This document shows, piece after piece, positions 42,788 to 51,425 of a stretch of 64,000 nt of DNA; the first letter of the stretch is position 1, and the number at the start of each line of letters is the position of its first letter. The notes under the pieces were generated by a model. The model was not told where the DNA came from. It was given only the letters and a program-made list of their open reading frames with translations, and did not search any database. The DNA is from JBDTNQ01 sp039933635. GTDB lineage: Bacteria; Acidobacteriota; Vicinamibacteria; Vicinamibacterales; SCN-69-37. The translations under genes were made by a program, and so were the position numbers. The stretch spans positions 1-64,000 of the forward strand of contig JBDTNQ010000006.1 of assembly GCA_039933635.1 (NCBI GenBank), given 5' to 3'.

Positions 42788-43906
42788 ATGAGTGGAGTAC
42801 GGGTGCTGGCGGGTACGCGGAAGGGCGCGTTCATCCTGACGGCGGATGGCAAGCGGGACGCGTGGACAATCAACGGACCATTCTTCGGCGGCTGGGAGAT
42901 GTACCACTTGAAGGGGTCGCCGGTCGATCCGAACCGGCTGTATGCGTCGCAGGGCACGGGGTGGTTCGGGCAGCTGATTCAGCGGTCGAATGATGGCGGG
43001 CAGACCTGGGAGCCGGTCGGGAACAAGTTCGTCTACGACGGGACGCCCGGCACGCATCTCTGGTACGACGGCACGCCGCACCCCTGGGAATTCAAGCGGA
43101 TCTGGCACCTCGAGCCGTCGCTCACCGATCCGGACACCGTGTATGCCGGCGCCGAAGACGCCGCGATGTTCCTCACGAACGACGCCGGTCAGACGTGGAG
43201 CGAATTGCCGGGGTTGCGCGATCACGGCTCGCACAAATTCTGGCAACCGGGTGCCGGCGGCATGTGCCTGCACACAATCGTCCTGGATCCGGTGAACGCC
43301 GGCCGGCTGTTCATCGCGATCTCCGCCGCGGGCGCGTTCCGGAGCGACGACGGTGGTCATACCTGGCGGCCAATCAACAACGGGCTCAAATCGCCCTACA
43401 ACCTGCCGGATCCGGATGCGGCTGTGGGTCACTGCGTGCACCACATCGCTCAGCATCGCGCCCGGCCGGACGTGCTCTTCATGCAGAAACACTGGGATGT
43501 GATGCGGAGTGACGACGCCGGGGACTCGTGGCACGACATCGGCGGCAACCTGCCCACGGACTTCGGGTTTCCCATCGACATCCACGCGCACGAGCCCGAC
43601 ACCGTCTACGTCGTGCCGATCAAGAGCGACTCGGAGCACTATCCGCCCGACGGCAAGCTGCGTGTCTATCGCAGCCGCACCGGTGGACACGAGTGGGAGG
43701 CGCTGACGAACGGACTGCCGCAGCGGGACTGCTATGTGAACGTGCTTCGCGACGCGATGGCGGTGGACCAGCTGGACGACTGCGGTGTCTACTTCGGCAC
43801 GACGGCCGGACAGATCTACGCGTCGCCCGACGGCGGCGATCACTGGACGGCGATCGCGCAGAATCTGCCCGCGGTGCTGTCGATTGAAGTGCAGACGCTG
43901 CCCTGA
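42788..43906 (+). CDS. BNR/Asp-box repeat protein (sialidase-like propeller)
   Basis: 372 residues. Several Asp boxes are clear: SNDGGQTW, TNDAGQTW, SDDGGHTW, SDDAGDSW and SPDGGDHW, the beta-hairpin signatures of sialidase or VPS10-type propellers. No signal peptide, so it may act in the cytoplasm. Sialidase catalytic Arg and Tyr residues cannot be assigned by eye, so enzyme activity is uncertain. A MoaD/ThiS-like gene follows after 12 nt; the pair is likely functionally linked. Confidence 0.75.
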   Translation: MSGVRVLAGTRKGAFILTADGKRDAWTINGPFFGGWEMYHLKGSPVDPNRLYASQGTGWFGQLIQRSNDGGQTWEPVGNKFVYDGTPGTHLWYDGTPHPWEFKRIWHLEPSLTDPDTVYAGAEDAAMFLTNDAGQTWSELPGLRDHGSHKFWQPGAGGMCLHTIVLDPVNAGRLFIAISAAGAFRSDDGGHTWRPINNGLKSPYNLPDPDAAVGHCVHHIAQHRARPDVLFMQKHWDVMRSDDAGDSWHDIGGNLPTDFGFPIDIHAHEPDTVYVVPIKSDSEHYPPDGKLRVYRSRTGGHEWEALTNGLPQRDCYVNVLRDAMAVDQLDDCGVYFGTTAGQIYASPDGGDHWTAIAQNLPAVLSIEVQTLP

Positions 43907-43918
43907 TCGCGAGTGACC

Positions 43919-44224
43919 ATGCCCACGATCGTTCGAGTCGTCCTGCCGGCGCATTTGCGGACGCTCGCCAGTGTCGCCGCGGAAGTGGAGATTTCCGTCT
44001 CCACCCCGGTCACGCCGCGCGCGATCGTCGTCGCGCTCGAATCGCGCTACCCCGCGCTGGGAGGGACGATTTGCGACTACGCAACCGGTGAGCGCCGCCC
44101 CCTCGTGCGCTTCTTTGCGTGCGAAGAGGATGTGTCGCACGAGCCCCTCGACACACCCCTGCCGGCCGCGGTCGCGACCGGCAGGGAACCGTTCCTGATC
44201 GTGGGTGCGATGGCGGGTGGGTAG
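43919..44224 (+). CDS. MoaD/ThiS-family small protein
   Basis: 101 residues. A ubiquitin-like beta-grasp pattern is visible: VRVVLPAHLRTLA, then TPRAIVVALESRYPAL, ending in AMAGG. A C-terminal Gly-Gly is the reactive tail of MoaD/ThiS proteins, which carry sulfur after activation by an E1-like enzyme. No such enzyme is nearby. The ATG at 43919 is preferred to GTG 43913. Paired with the BNR protein. Confidence 0.75.
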   Translation: MPTIVRVVLPAHLRTLASVAAEVEISVSTPVTPRAIVVALESRYPALGGTICDYATGERRPLVRFFACEEDVSHEPLDTPLPAAVATGREPFLIVGAMAGG

Positions 44225-44277
44225 GTCGAGTCAGGATGCAGACGCCGCGAGCCACCAGAGCGAAGGGCCCCTGGCCT

Positions 44278-44307
44278 TTGAGGTGACCCAACGAATATCG
44301 ATATAGT
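44278..44307 (+). promoter_or_regulatory. Promoter of the two-domain VOC gene
   Basis: TTGAGG (44278-44283), an 18-nt spacer and TATAGT (44302-44307) form a good sigma-70-like promoter. The ATG is at 44315, only 7 nt after the -10 box, so the transcript should start at or next to the start codon. Confidence 0.5.
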
Positions 44308-44314
44308 TCCCGAC

Positions 44315-45265
44315 ATGTCCTACAGGTTGCGTTCCTGGACGTGCGCGTCGCTCGTTGCTGGTCTCTCAGTGATCGCCCTCTCGTCCGCGTCCTTGCCAGC
44401 GCAGACGCCGCCGGCCCGGCCCACAATCACCGGTGTCGCAGGTCTCGCCATCAAGACGAGAGATCTGGCAAGCGCGCGCACCTTCTACTCGACGGTCATC
44501 GGGCTGGACCAGGCGTTTCCTGTCAAGAATCCCACCGGCGGTACCGACTTCACGACGTTCAAGATCAACGACAAGCAGTACGTTTACGTGGCGCCGGACC
44601 TCAAGGACGACGCGGAGAGCCGGCTGCTGTACGTGAGCTTCGAAACGAGCGACGCGCGGGCGCTTCGGGCGTATCTCGGCGGCAAGGGGGTGACGGTGCC
44701 GGCGGCGGTGAATCCCGATCCGCAGGGCAATCTGAGCCTGATGGTGAAGGACCCGGAAGGGAACACCGTCGAGTTCATCCAGTTCATGCCGAACGGCACC
44801 CATGCAAAGAACGCGGGCAAGTTCCTCTCATCGCGCCGATTGTCCACGGAAGCGCTCCACGTGGGCTATCGCATTCGCGACGCCGCCGTCATGGACACGT
44901 TCTATCAGGACATCCTGGGCTTCCGTCTCATGTGGAAGGGTGGCAGCACGGAGACGGTATTCCGCTGGATTTCGATGATCGTGCCCGACGGCAGTCAGTG
45001 GCTCGAGTACATGGTGGACACGGGCACGCCATCGCCGCGCACCCTCGGCATCTGGAACCACCTGGCGTTCGGCACGCTCGATCAGGAGACCGTGGCCAGA
45101 CAGGTGGCCGAGCGCGGATACGGCGCGGCCGCCACGCCGAAGATCGGCCGCGACGGTCGCTGGCTGATGGATCTGTACGACGCCGATCTGACGCGCGTCG
45201 AGTTCATGATCCGCAAGCCCGTCCAGACGCCCTGCTGCTCGCCCTTGCACGACGTCGTCGACTGA
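44315..45265 (+). CDS. Exported protein with two VOC domains
   Basis: 316 residues. A signal peptide is cut near LPAQT. Two VOC domains follow: VAGLAIKTRDLASARTFYST...DPEGNTVEFIQF and LHVGYRIRDAAVMDTFYQDI...DADLTRVEFM. The His/Glu metal ligands appear changed in domain 1 (Leu-Ala in place of His), so one half may be inactive. A Cys pair near the end (TPCCSP) is unusual. Substrate unknown. Confidence 0.75.
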   Translation: MSYRLRSWTCASLVAGLSVIALSSASLPAQTPPARPTITGVAGLAIKTRDLASARTFYSTVIGLDQAFPVKNPTGGTDFTTFKINDKQYVYVAPDLKDDAESRLLYVSFETSDARALRAYLGGKGVTVPAAVNPDPQGNLSLMVKDPEGNTVEFIQFMPNGTHAKNAGKFLSSRRLSTEALHVGYRIRDAAVMDTFYQDILGFRLMWKGGSTETVFRWISMIVPDGSQWLEYMVDTGTPSPRTLGIWNHLAFGTLDQETVARQVAERGYGAAATPKIGRDGRWLMDLYDADLTRVEFMIRKPVQTPCCSPLHDVVD

Positions 45266-45270
45266 CCGTA

Positions 45271-45292
45271 CCCCGGACCTGAAGGTCCGGGG
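45271..45292. terminator. Perfect hairpin after the VOC gene
   Basis: CCCCGGACCT and AGGTCCGGGG form a 10-bp perfect stem around GA, 5 nt after the stop. No T-run follows, so it may end transcription weakly or be part of the REP-like repeat that covers the same sequence. Confidence 0.5.
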
Positions 45293-45299
45293 CTCCACG
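45276..45299 (-). repeat. Copy 2 of a dispersed intergenic repeat
   Basis: Reverse-strand match (21 of 24) to 42733-42756. It overlaps the hairpin at 45271-45292, as expected for a palindromic REP-like unit. Confidence 0.45.
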
Positions 45300-45404
45300 C
45301 ATAGTCCGCGGACTCCAGGAACGGTCCGGGCTCGCCAACCAGACTGTCCCATTGCCGTCCAACGGTTGCGCGCGGTGAGACCTCGCGCCATCGCGAGGTG
45401 ATCC

Positions 45405-47831
45405 GTGGACGCAATCCTTCAGGACATTCGATACGCCCTACGTCTGCTGCGGCGCGATCCGCGGTTCTCCCTGCTGGCCATTCTTGCGCTGGCGCTCGGC
45501 ACGGGTGCAACAACGGCTGTGTTCACGGTCGTGAATTCCGTCCTGTTGCGACCGCTGCCGTACCAAGATCCCGATCGACTCGTGACCGCGCTCTACGGCA
45601 CGGCGGGCAGCGGGCCCGTGTCGCCGGCCGACTTCCTCGACTATCGCCGTGAGGCCCGATCGTTCGATGGCATGGGTGTCGCACAGGTCTGGAACCCGAC
45701 CCTCAGCGGCGGAGACCGGCCCGAGCGGCTGGACGGCTTGTCGGTGTCGGGCGATCTGTTCCCGATGCTCGGGGTGTCGCCCACCATTGGCCGCGGCTTT
45801 CTGGCCACCGAGGACCAGCCCGGACAGAACCAGGTCGTGCTCCTCAGTGACGGTCTGTGGCGGCGCCGATTTGGCGCGGACCCGGACGTCGTCGGCCAAC
45901 GCATTGACCTCAACGGCGCGCCGTACACAATCGTGGGGGTGATGCCGGCCGGCTTTCGGTTCGCGCCGTTCTGGGCGACGAAGGCCGAATTGTGGGCGCC
46001 GATTGCCATTGCCAGCCGCGCGACCGATCGTGGGGGGCAGTCGTTACGGCTGTTCGCGCGACTCAAGGACGGCGTCACGGTCGCCCAGGCGCAGGCGGAA
46101 ATGAGCGGGCTGTGCGATCGACTGGCACGCGAGTACCCGGTGACGAACGCCACGCTGCGCATCACCGTCCAGCCGTTGCTCGACAAGGTCGTGTCCGGCA
46201 TCCGGCCGACGCTCCTCATCCTGATGGCCCTCGTCACGTGCGTGATGCTGATTGCGTGCGCCAACGTCGCGAATGCCCTGCTTGCGCGTGCCACGGGCCG
46301 GCGGCAGGAAATTGCGCTGCGGGTCGCGATTGGCGCAGGCCGCGGGCACATCGTCCGGCAGTTGCTGACGGAAAGCCTGCTGCTCGCGACCGTTGGCGCA
46401 GTGGCCGGACTGGTGTTGGCGTCCTGGGGTGTTCACGTGATCCTCGCGGCGATGCCGCCCGACAGCCTCCCCCGACAGCAGGATGTGGGGTTCGATCTGC
46501 GTGTGTTCGCGATGGCGTCCCTGGCCACGCTCGCGACCGGCGTGACGACGGGCCTCGCGCCGGCGGCGCAGTTGCTGCGTCGGGATGCCGCGAATCCCCT
46601 TCGGCAAAGCGCGCGCGGTGCCACCGAGGGCGGCCGGATGCGTGTCCGGAACGTCCTGATCGCCGGCGAGGTCACGTTGGCGCTGGTGCTGCTCGTTGGT
46701 GCCGGTCTGCTTGGACGCACGATGATGCGCCTGAATGCCGTCGATCCCGGCTTTCGGGTCGATCACCTTGCCGTCGCGGGCGTCTCGCTGGCCGGAACGC
46801 CCCACGCCGAACCAGCGGCGCGCCAGGCCATGTTCGATCGCGTCCGGGAGGCGCTCGAACGCGTCCCGTCGGTGACGGCGGTGAGCGCGATCAATCACCT
46901 GCCGCTCGCCGGGGATACGTGGATGCTCGGCTACTCGGTTGATGGCCGGGCCGCCTCTCTGCCCGGGCAGGGACCAAGGGCCATCTACCGTGTCGTTCAG
47001 CCGGGTTACTTCGCGGCCATGGGCCTGCGGATCATTCGTGGGCGAGACATCACGAACGCCGACAGCGCCACGTCGATGCCGGTCGTGGTCATCAATCAGG
47101 CGATGGCGCAGCGGCAGTGGGCCGGCGAGGATCCGGTCGGCCGTACCGTCCACCTTCCGGGCCCGGGAAACACGCAGGGGCCGATTACGATCGTCGGCGT
47201 TTCCACCAACGCGCGGCAAAGCGACTGGACGAGCGCGCCGGAGGATGAGGTCTACATGGCCTTCGCACAGCGCGCCGCCGAGTTCGGCCTGACGGCGATG
47301 ACGTTCGTGCTCCACACGACCAGCGAGGGCGCCGACGTTGCGTCCGCGATTCCGGGCGTCCTGGCGCGACTGGATCGAGGAATCGCGGTGTCGGCCAACA
47401 CCACGATGGCGGCGGTCGTGTCCGACGAGCTCTGGCGGGAGCGTCTGACGAGCGAGCTCACCGGTGTGTTTGCGATCATCGCGCTGGGGCTCGCGGCCAT
47501 TGGCGTCTACGCGGTCGTGGCGTGCGCGGTGACCCGGCGGACACGTGAGTTCGGCGTGCGGATGGCGCTTGGGGCGACCGACGTGCACGTGCAGCGGCTG
47601 GCGCTTGCTGACGCGCTCCGGCCAGTGGCCTGGGGCGCGGCGGCCGGGCTGGTAGCGACTCTGGCGTGTGCCCGATTCATGCGCGCCCTCGTCTTCGACG
47701 TCAGCGTGCTGGATCCGCTTGCCATCGGTGTCGCCGCTTTACTGCTTCTGGCGGTCGCCACGGCCGCTGCGTGGCTTCCAGCGCGTCGCGCAAGCCATCT
47801 GGACCCGATCGCGGCGCTGCGACAGGACTAG
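45405..47831 (+). CDS. ADOP-type FtsX/MacB-like permease
   Basis: 808 residues from GTG 45405. Starts DIRYALRLLRRDPRFSLLA, the signature of the duplicated orphan permeases common in Acidobacteriota. First helix, a MacB-type periplasmic domain (IVGVMPAGFRFAP), FtsX helices (LVTCVMLIACANVANALLAR), then a second copy of both, ending RRASHLDPIAALRQD. No ATPase gene is adjacent, which is usual for this group. Possible roles are efflux or cell-envelope stress. This gene supports the phylum call. Confidence 0.88.
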   Translation: MDAILQDIRYALRLLRRDPRFSLLAILALALGTGATTAVFTVVNSVLLRPLPYQDPDRLVTALYGTAGSGPVSPADFLDYRREARSFDGMGVAQVWNPTLSGGDRPERLDGLSVSGDLFPMLGVSPTIGRGFLATEDQPGQNQVVLLSDGLWRRRFGADPDVVGQRIDLNGAPYTIVGVMPAGFRFAPFWATKAELWAPIAIASRATDRGGQSLRLFARLKDGVTVAQAQAEMSGLCDRLAREYPVTNATLRITVQPLLDKVVSGIRPTLLILMALVTCVMLIACANVANALLARATGRRQEIALRVAIGAGRGHIVRQLLTESLLLATVGAVAGLVLASWGVHVILAAMPPDSLPRQQDVGFDLRVFAMASLATLATGVTTGLAPAAQLLRRDAANPLRQSARGATEGGRMRVRNVLIAGEVTLALVLLVGAGLLGRTMMRLNAVDPGFRVDHLAVAGVSLAGTPHAEPAARQAMFDRVREALERVPSVTAVSAINHLPLAGDTWMLGYSVDGRAASLPGQGPRAIYRVVQPGYFAAMGLRIIRGRDITNADSATSMPVVVINQAMAQRQWAGEDPVGRTVHLPGPGNTQGPITIVGVSTNARQSDWTSAPEDEVYMAFAQRAAEFGLTAMTFVLHTTSEGADVASAIPGVLARLDRGIAVSANTTMAAVVSDELWRERLTSELTGVFAIIALGLAAIGVYAVVACAVTRRTREFGVRMALGATDVHVQRLALADALRPVAWGAAAGLVATLACARFMRALVFDVSVLDPLAIGVAALLLLAVATAAAWLPARRASHLDPIAALRQD

Positions 47832-47993
47832 AAAGGATTGCGGCCGTCGCTGGTCCGTCAGGTCTGAAGAGTTTCGCCGGCCACCCGCGCTGTTCCGTAC
47901 GCTATCCGCTGCCCGTCCCCCAAAGGATGGCGACATGCTGCTGTTGACCCAGCTTGCGCTCGTGGCCGCGGCCCAGCGCGATCCCGATCCCGC

Positions 47994-48443
47994 GTGCAGC
48001 GCGTCGATTTGGTGGGCGGTCGCGCCGCAGATTCAGAGTCTGAGCCACTCGGTTCAACCCCGCGCGCTGACAGCGTTCGGCACACCGAGTCGCAACTGCT
48101 GGGCTGTGGTCCTGGCGAAATCCAGCTCACTGCGGCGCTTTTTGATGCAAACGACGACCTCGTCCGCTCGGGAACGACCGCGGTTGCCGCGCAGGAAGCG
48201 GTGACGCAGGTGACGACGCTGGACCTGCGTATCGCGAGCCTGGTCGACTTCGTCCGCTGGCGCAACGGGCCGCGAGGTCCCGCGGAACGCGTCCGTCCGT
48301 TCGTGTGCCGGAACGCGGAAAACACGGCGGATGCGCAGTCGCCGAATCTCGAACGTGCGGCGTCCGTACGGTTCCATCTGACCCTCATCGGCCGGTACGG
48401 CGCGATGGCCGCTGACGAGCTGCGCCTCCTCTTACAGCCATGA
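47994..48443 (+). CDS. Hypothetical protein, possibly frameshifted at 5' end
   Basis: 149 residues from GTG 47994. The later part (DLRIASLVDFVRW, then ARASVRFHL-like strand ending) is plausible protein. A signal-peptide-like start (MLLLTQLALVAAAQ) lies in another frame from ATG 47935, so the true gene may begin there and need a frame change. I do not know the family. The gene may be weakly coding or broken. Confidence 0.35.
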   Translation: MQRVDLVGGRAADSESEPLGSTPRADSVRHTESQLLGCGPGEIQLTAALFDANDDLVRSGTTAVAAQEAVTQVTTLDLRIASLVDFVRWRNGPRGPAERVRPFVCRNAENTADAQSPNLERAASVRFHLTLIGRYGAMAADELRLLLQP

Positions 48444-48573
48444 GAGGCGTTTTTCCCGGCCCAGAAGGCCATTTCTCGGTACTAAGTGCGGTGCAGTCCG
48501 GGATACACTAGCGCCCGCTGGTCCGGCCGGCACGATGCCGTCTGAGAATCAGCCTGATAGCAGGGACCCTCAT

Positions 48574-48921
48574 ATGGCAAAGACCGCGAAGAAGAAGCCG
48601 TTCAAAGCAACAGCCGCGACCAAGCGTCGCTCCCGTGGTGATCTCGTCAAGACGATCGCACTGGGCACCGAATTGAAGCCGGGTAAGGTCAAGGAAGTGT
48701 TCGACGCGCTCACGCAGATCATGGTGGCGGACCTGAGCAAGAAGGGCAGCGGCGAGTTCAACTTCAACGGCCTCGTGAAGCTGAAGACCGTGAACAAGCC
48801 CGCCACCAAGTCGCGCAAGGGCCGCAACCCGTTCACCGGTGAAGAGATCATGATCAAGGCCAAACCGGCGAGCCGCAAGGTTCGCGCGCGCGCGCTGCGC
48901 GGCCTGAACGGATTGATCTAG
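48574..48921 (+). CDS. HU-family DNA-binding protein with basic N-terminal tail
   Basis: 115 residues. Residues about 22-115 form the HU/IHF fold: KTIALGTELKPGKVKEVFDAL, then GRNPFTGEEIMIKAKPAS, the DNA-gripping arm with its Pro. A Lys/Arg-rich leader (MAKTAKKKPFKATAATKRR) precedes it, which would strengthen DNA contact. A nucleoid protein bending DNA. The ATG at 48574 is in frame with the core and has a plausible leader. Confidence 0.9.
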   Translation: MAKTAKKKPFKATAATKRRSRGDLVKTIALGTELKPGKVKEVFDALTQIMVADLSKKGSGEFNFNGLVKLKTVNKPATKSRKGRNPFTGEEIMIKAKPASRKVRARALRGLNGLI

Positions 48922-48941
48922 CCTTACGCGGTGTTTCGTTC

Positions 48942-48974
48942 GGCGTCCGGTCCCTCCTCCCGGGGACGGACGCC
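48942..48974 (+). terminator. Terminator after HU gene
   Basis: GGCGTCCGG-TCCC pairs with GGGGAC-GGACGCC with one mismatch and a G-T pair around a short loop. A TTTTT run follows at about 48992. The arrangement is a plausible intrinsic terminator between HU and the cupin gene. Confidence 0.55.
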
Positions 48975-49008
48975 GGCTGCCGCCAGGCGCTTTTTCTCGA
49001 GTATTTGC

Positions 49009-49404
49009 ATGGCTGACCTCAAAGACGGCGCAATCAAAGTCGAAAACGCCACCCCGAAGCTTGCCGACGGCGTCCTCGGCATCGACGACGTCACGCCCGA
49101 ACTCGTTCCCGGCTGCCGCGTCTTCGTCCACTACAACGGCCCAACGGATCAACTGAGCGGCATGTGCACCGGCATGGTCGTGCTGGACCCTGGCGCGAGC
49201 CCGCATCCGCCACACCGCCATCCTGAAGAAGAGTTCCTGATCATCTCGGAAGGCACCGGGGAGATCGAGTGCGACGGGAAGATCACGCCCGCCGGTCCCG
49301 GCGCCATCATGTATTGCGCCGGCAACGTGCTCCACGGGATCACGAACACCGGCAAGGTGCCGATGACCTTCTACTGGTCGAAGTGGACGGCGAAGGGCTA
49401 CTAG
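49009..49404 (+). CDS. Cupin-domain protein
   Basis: 131 residues. Cupin motif 1 is PHPPHRHPEEEFLIISEG and motif 2 is PGAIMYCAGNVLHGITN, giving three His and one Glu ligands for a metal. Small single-domain cupin; no signal peptide. Substrate unknown. Convergent stops with the VOC gene are separated by 1 nt. Confidence 0.82.
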   Translation: MADLKDGAIKVENATPKLADGVLGIDDVTPELVPGCRVFVHYNGPTDQLSGMCTGMVVLDPGASPHPPHRHPEEEFLIISEGTGEIECDGKITPAGPGAIMYCAGNVLHGITNTGKVPMTFYWSKWTAKGY

Positions 49405-49405
49405 C

Positions 49406-49792
49406 TTAGTCCCTGGTCTGCCGCCTGTCGTCGATCACCTCGAACAGGTAACCGTTGATTGGTTCGCGAAAGAAGAACCGTTCGAACGGGGTCGTCCGGA
49501 GTTCGGGGACCATCACCGCACCACGATCCAGCAGGCGTTGCTTCAACGCCGGGAACTCCGCGAGCGGGTAAAAGACGGCCACGTGGCGGCCAAACTCGTT
49601 CTCGAACCGCGACGTCGCGAAATCCTGCACGAAGATCACGTGGATCTGGTGGCCTCGACCGATCTCCAGCCAGAGCACCTCGACCGGTGAATTCGCCGGG
49701 ACGTCGCCGTACGCCCAACCGAACGATTCGGTGAAGAAGGCGGCGGTTCGTACGACCTCGCTCGTCGCGAGGGTGAGATGCGCAAAGCTCAT
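49406..49792 (-). CDS. Cytoplasmic VOC protein
   Basis: 128 residues. MSFAHLTLATSEVVRTAAFF starts the glyoxalase fold, then GRHVAVFYPL and INGYLFEVID near the end give the second metal-ligand half. Start at 49792 chosen as the family start; an earlier start adds a charged leader. Function unknown. Confidence 0.78.
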   Translation of the reverse strand: MSFAHLTLATSEVVRTAAFFTESFGWAYGDVPANSPVEVLWLEIGRGHQIHVIFVQDFATSRFENEFGRHVAVFYPLAEFPALKQRLLDRGAVMVPELRTTPFERFFFREPINGYLFEVIDDRRQTRD

Positions 49793-49877
49793 CGATTCGT
49801 GCGACTCCTTGTCGGACGCGCGACCCCGCCTGGTGCGCGCGGCTTGGCCTGTAGGATAGCCCACGGAGTTCCGTCCG

Positions 49878-51368
49878 GTGCCCTATCTGGCTCTCTATCT
49901 GCTGGCGCTCTCTTCGGTCGTCGTCATGGCGCCCGGAGCGACCGTGTATTGGGACGCCTTCGGCTACGTGCTGCAGGCGATCAACGGCGATGTTGGCGGG
50001 CTGGGGCTCGGGCGACCAGTGTTCGCGATGGCGACGCACGCCCTTGCGCGGGCATGGCTCGCCTTGGGCGGCTCGCCATGGAACGTGGAGATCCTGCTGC
50101 GCGTGGCCTGTGCCATCGCCGCATCCGCCGCCGCGCCGTTGACGATGCGCCTGGCCCTGGACTGTGGCGCCAGTCGTCGAGCGGCGTGGATGGCGGGACT
50201 GGCCGTGGCCGTGTCACCGGCGGCGGCGCACGCGAGCGGCCAAGTACTCACGGACGGCCCAGGCGCCGCACTGCTGGTGCTGGCCTGTGTGTGCGGTGTG
50301 CGGGCGACCGTGACGACGCGGCGGTCGACGGCGCTTGGTCTGGGCGCCGGCGTAGTCCTGGGACTTGCCGTGGGCGTCCGCGAGCAGACGCTCCTCAACG
50401 CAGTCACCCTGGCCTGGTTCGTCTGGCTCGCGCCCCGGCCGGAGCGTTGGCGTCTGGGACTGGCGATGGCGGCAGGCTTCGTGGCGGCCTTGACGCTGCC
50501 CCTCGTGTTCGTGCTACTGACGCAGCCGGCATATGTCGCCACAGTGCGGGCCTGGATCGTGAACATGACCCGCGATCGGATGGTGAAGACGTACGGGTGG
50601 CGGGATCTGGCCGTGTACTTGGCCTGGCTGCTCTCCCTCGGGCCCGTCGTCGTCATTGCGGGTGGCCTGGGGATCGCCGCGACGATTCGGTCGCGGAGAT
50701 GGCGCTGGCCCTTGCTCACGGCGATGGCGGCGCCGGCGCTCCTACAAGTGGCCTGGCTGGCCACGTTCCGCGGCGTCGGTTACAGCCCTCGGTTGCTCAT
50801 CGGGGCACTGCCCGTTGCGTTTGCCATCCCAGCGGCGGTCGCGGTCACCGAATGGGCGGGCAACTCCGTTGGCCGTTGGAGGATGGCGCTTGCCGGCTGG
50901 ATTCTGCCGCTGCTGTTGGCCGCGCCAGTTGCCCACTTCCAATCGGCCGAGTTGACTGCCACGCTGCGCGACTGGCCGTCGCGCCTGCGCGCGCTTCCCG
51001 CCGACGCCGTGGTCGTGACCGGTCAGCCGTGCCCGGCCATTCCCCTGGTGCGCGCGATTGTGACACTCGATTCAGGTGCGGCACTGTTGGACGGTCCTGC
51101 CCTCAGCCCCTCGAATCTTCGCACCCTGGAAACCCCGCGGTCGGCGTGGGAACCGGTGTGCCCGGGATGGGCCTGGCCGTCGAACCTGGAGGAGCGGCTC
51201 AATCGCGCGCTGGGCGAACGGCATGTTGTTGCGGCCGATCTCCGGGGTTCGTCGTGGACTGGCGCCGAACAGCGTGCCGCGCGCGACGAACTCGAGCGCT
51301 ATGTTCGCGCGCATCCGATAGCAGAAATCTCGGGGCAGCTGATCGTGTGGCGAGACGAACCGCGGTAG
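49878..51368 (+). CDS. Multi-pass membrane glycosyltransferase (GT39/ArnT-like)
   Basis: 496 residues from GTG 49878. About ten membrane helices are visible. An early luminal loop with an Asp (TVYWDAFGYVLQAINGD) resembles the catalytic loop of dolichyl/undecaprenyl-phosphate-sugar transferases. The C-terminal 100 residues are soluble. It likely moves a sugar from a lipid carrier to a surface acceptor. Not a fully recognised family member. Confidence 0.65.
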   Translation: MPYLALYLLALSSVVVMAPGATVYWDAFGYVLQAINGDVGGLGLGRPVFAMATHALARAWLALGGSPWNVEILLRVACAIAASAAAPLTMRLALDCGASRRAAWMAGLAVAVSPAAAHASGQVLTDGPGAALLVLACVCGVRATVTTRRSTALGLGAGVVLGLAVGVREQTLLNAVTLAWFVWLAPRPERWRLGLAMAAGFVAALTLPLVFVLLTQPAYVATVRAWIVNMTRDRMVKTYGWRDLAVYLAWLLSLGPVVVIAGGLGIAATIRSRRWRWPLLTAMAAPALLQVAWLATFRGVGYSPRLLIGALPVAFAIPAAVAVTEWAGNSVGRWRMALAGWILPLLLAAPVAHFQSAELTATLRDWPSRLRALPADAVVVTGQPCPAIPLVRAIVTLDSGAALLDGPALSPSNLRTLETPRSAWEPVCPGWAWPSNLEERLNRALGERHVVAADLRGSSWTGAEQRAARDELERYVRAHPIAEISGQLIVWRDEPR

Positions 51369-51371
51369 TCC

Positions 51372-51393
51372 CGTTGCCCGCCCGGGCGCAACG
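51372..51393. terminator. Hairpin between convergent genes
   Basis: CGTTG (51372-51376) pairs with CAACG (51389-51393) around an inner CGCCCGGGCG palindrome. It lies between the glycosyltransferase and hisC stops, a likely bidirectional transcription end. No clear T-run. Confidence 0.35.
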
Positions 51394-51425
51394 CCCGTGC
51401 GCTGTGCCTTCGACGTGCCCCCGCG

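Noticed and set aside
42674..44140. 488-residue minus-strand open frame
   Set aside because: Mirror of the Asp-box protein and the MoaD-like gene, which have clear motifs on the plus strand.
46044..47588. 514-residue minus-strand open frame
   Set aside because: Mirror of the ADOP permease, whose helices and motifs are certain.
47668..48204. 178-residue frame after the permease
   Set aside because: It begins inside the permease gene; only the ATG at 47935 with a signal-like start seemed worth noting.
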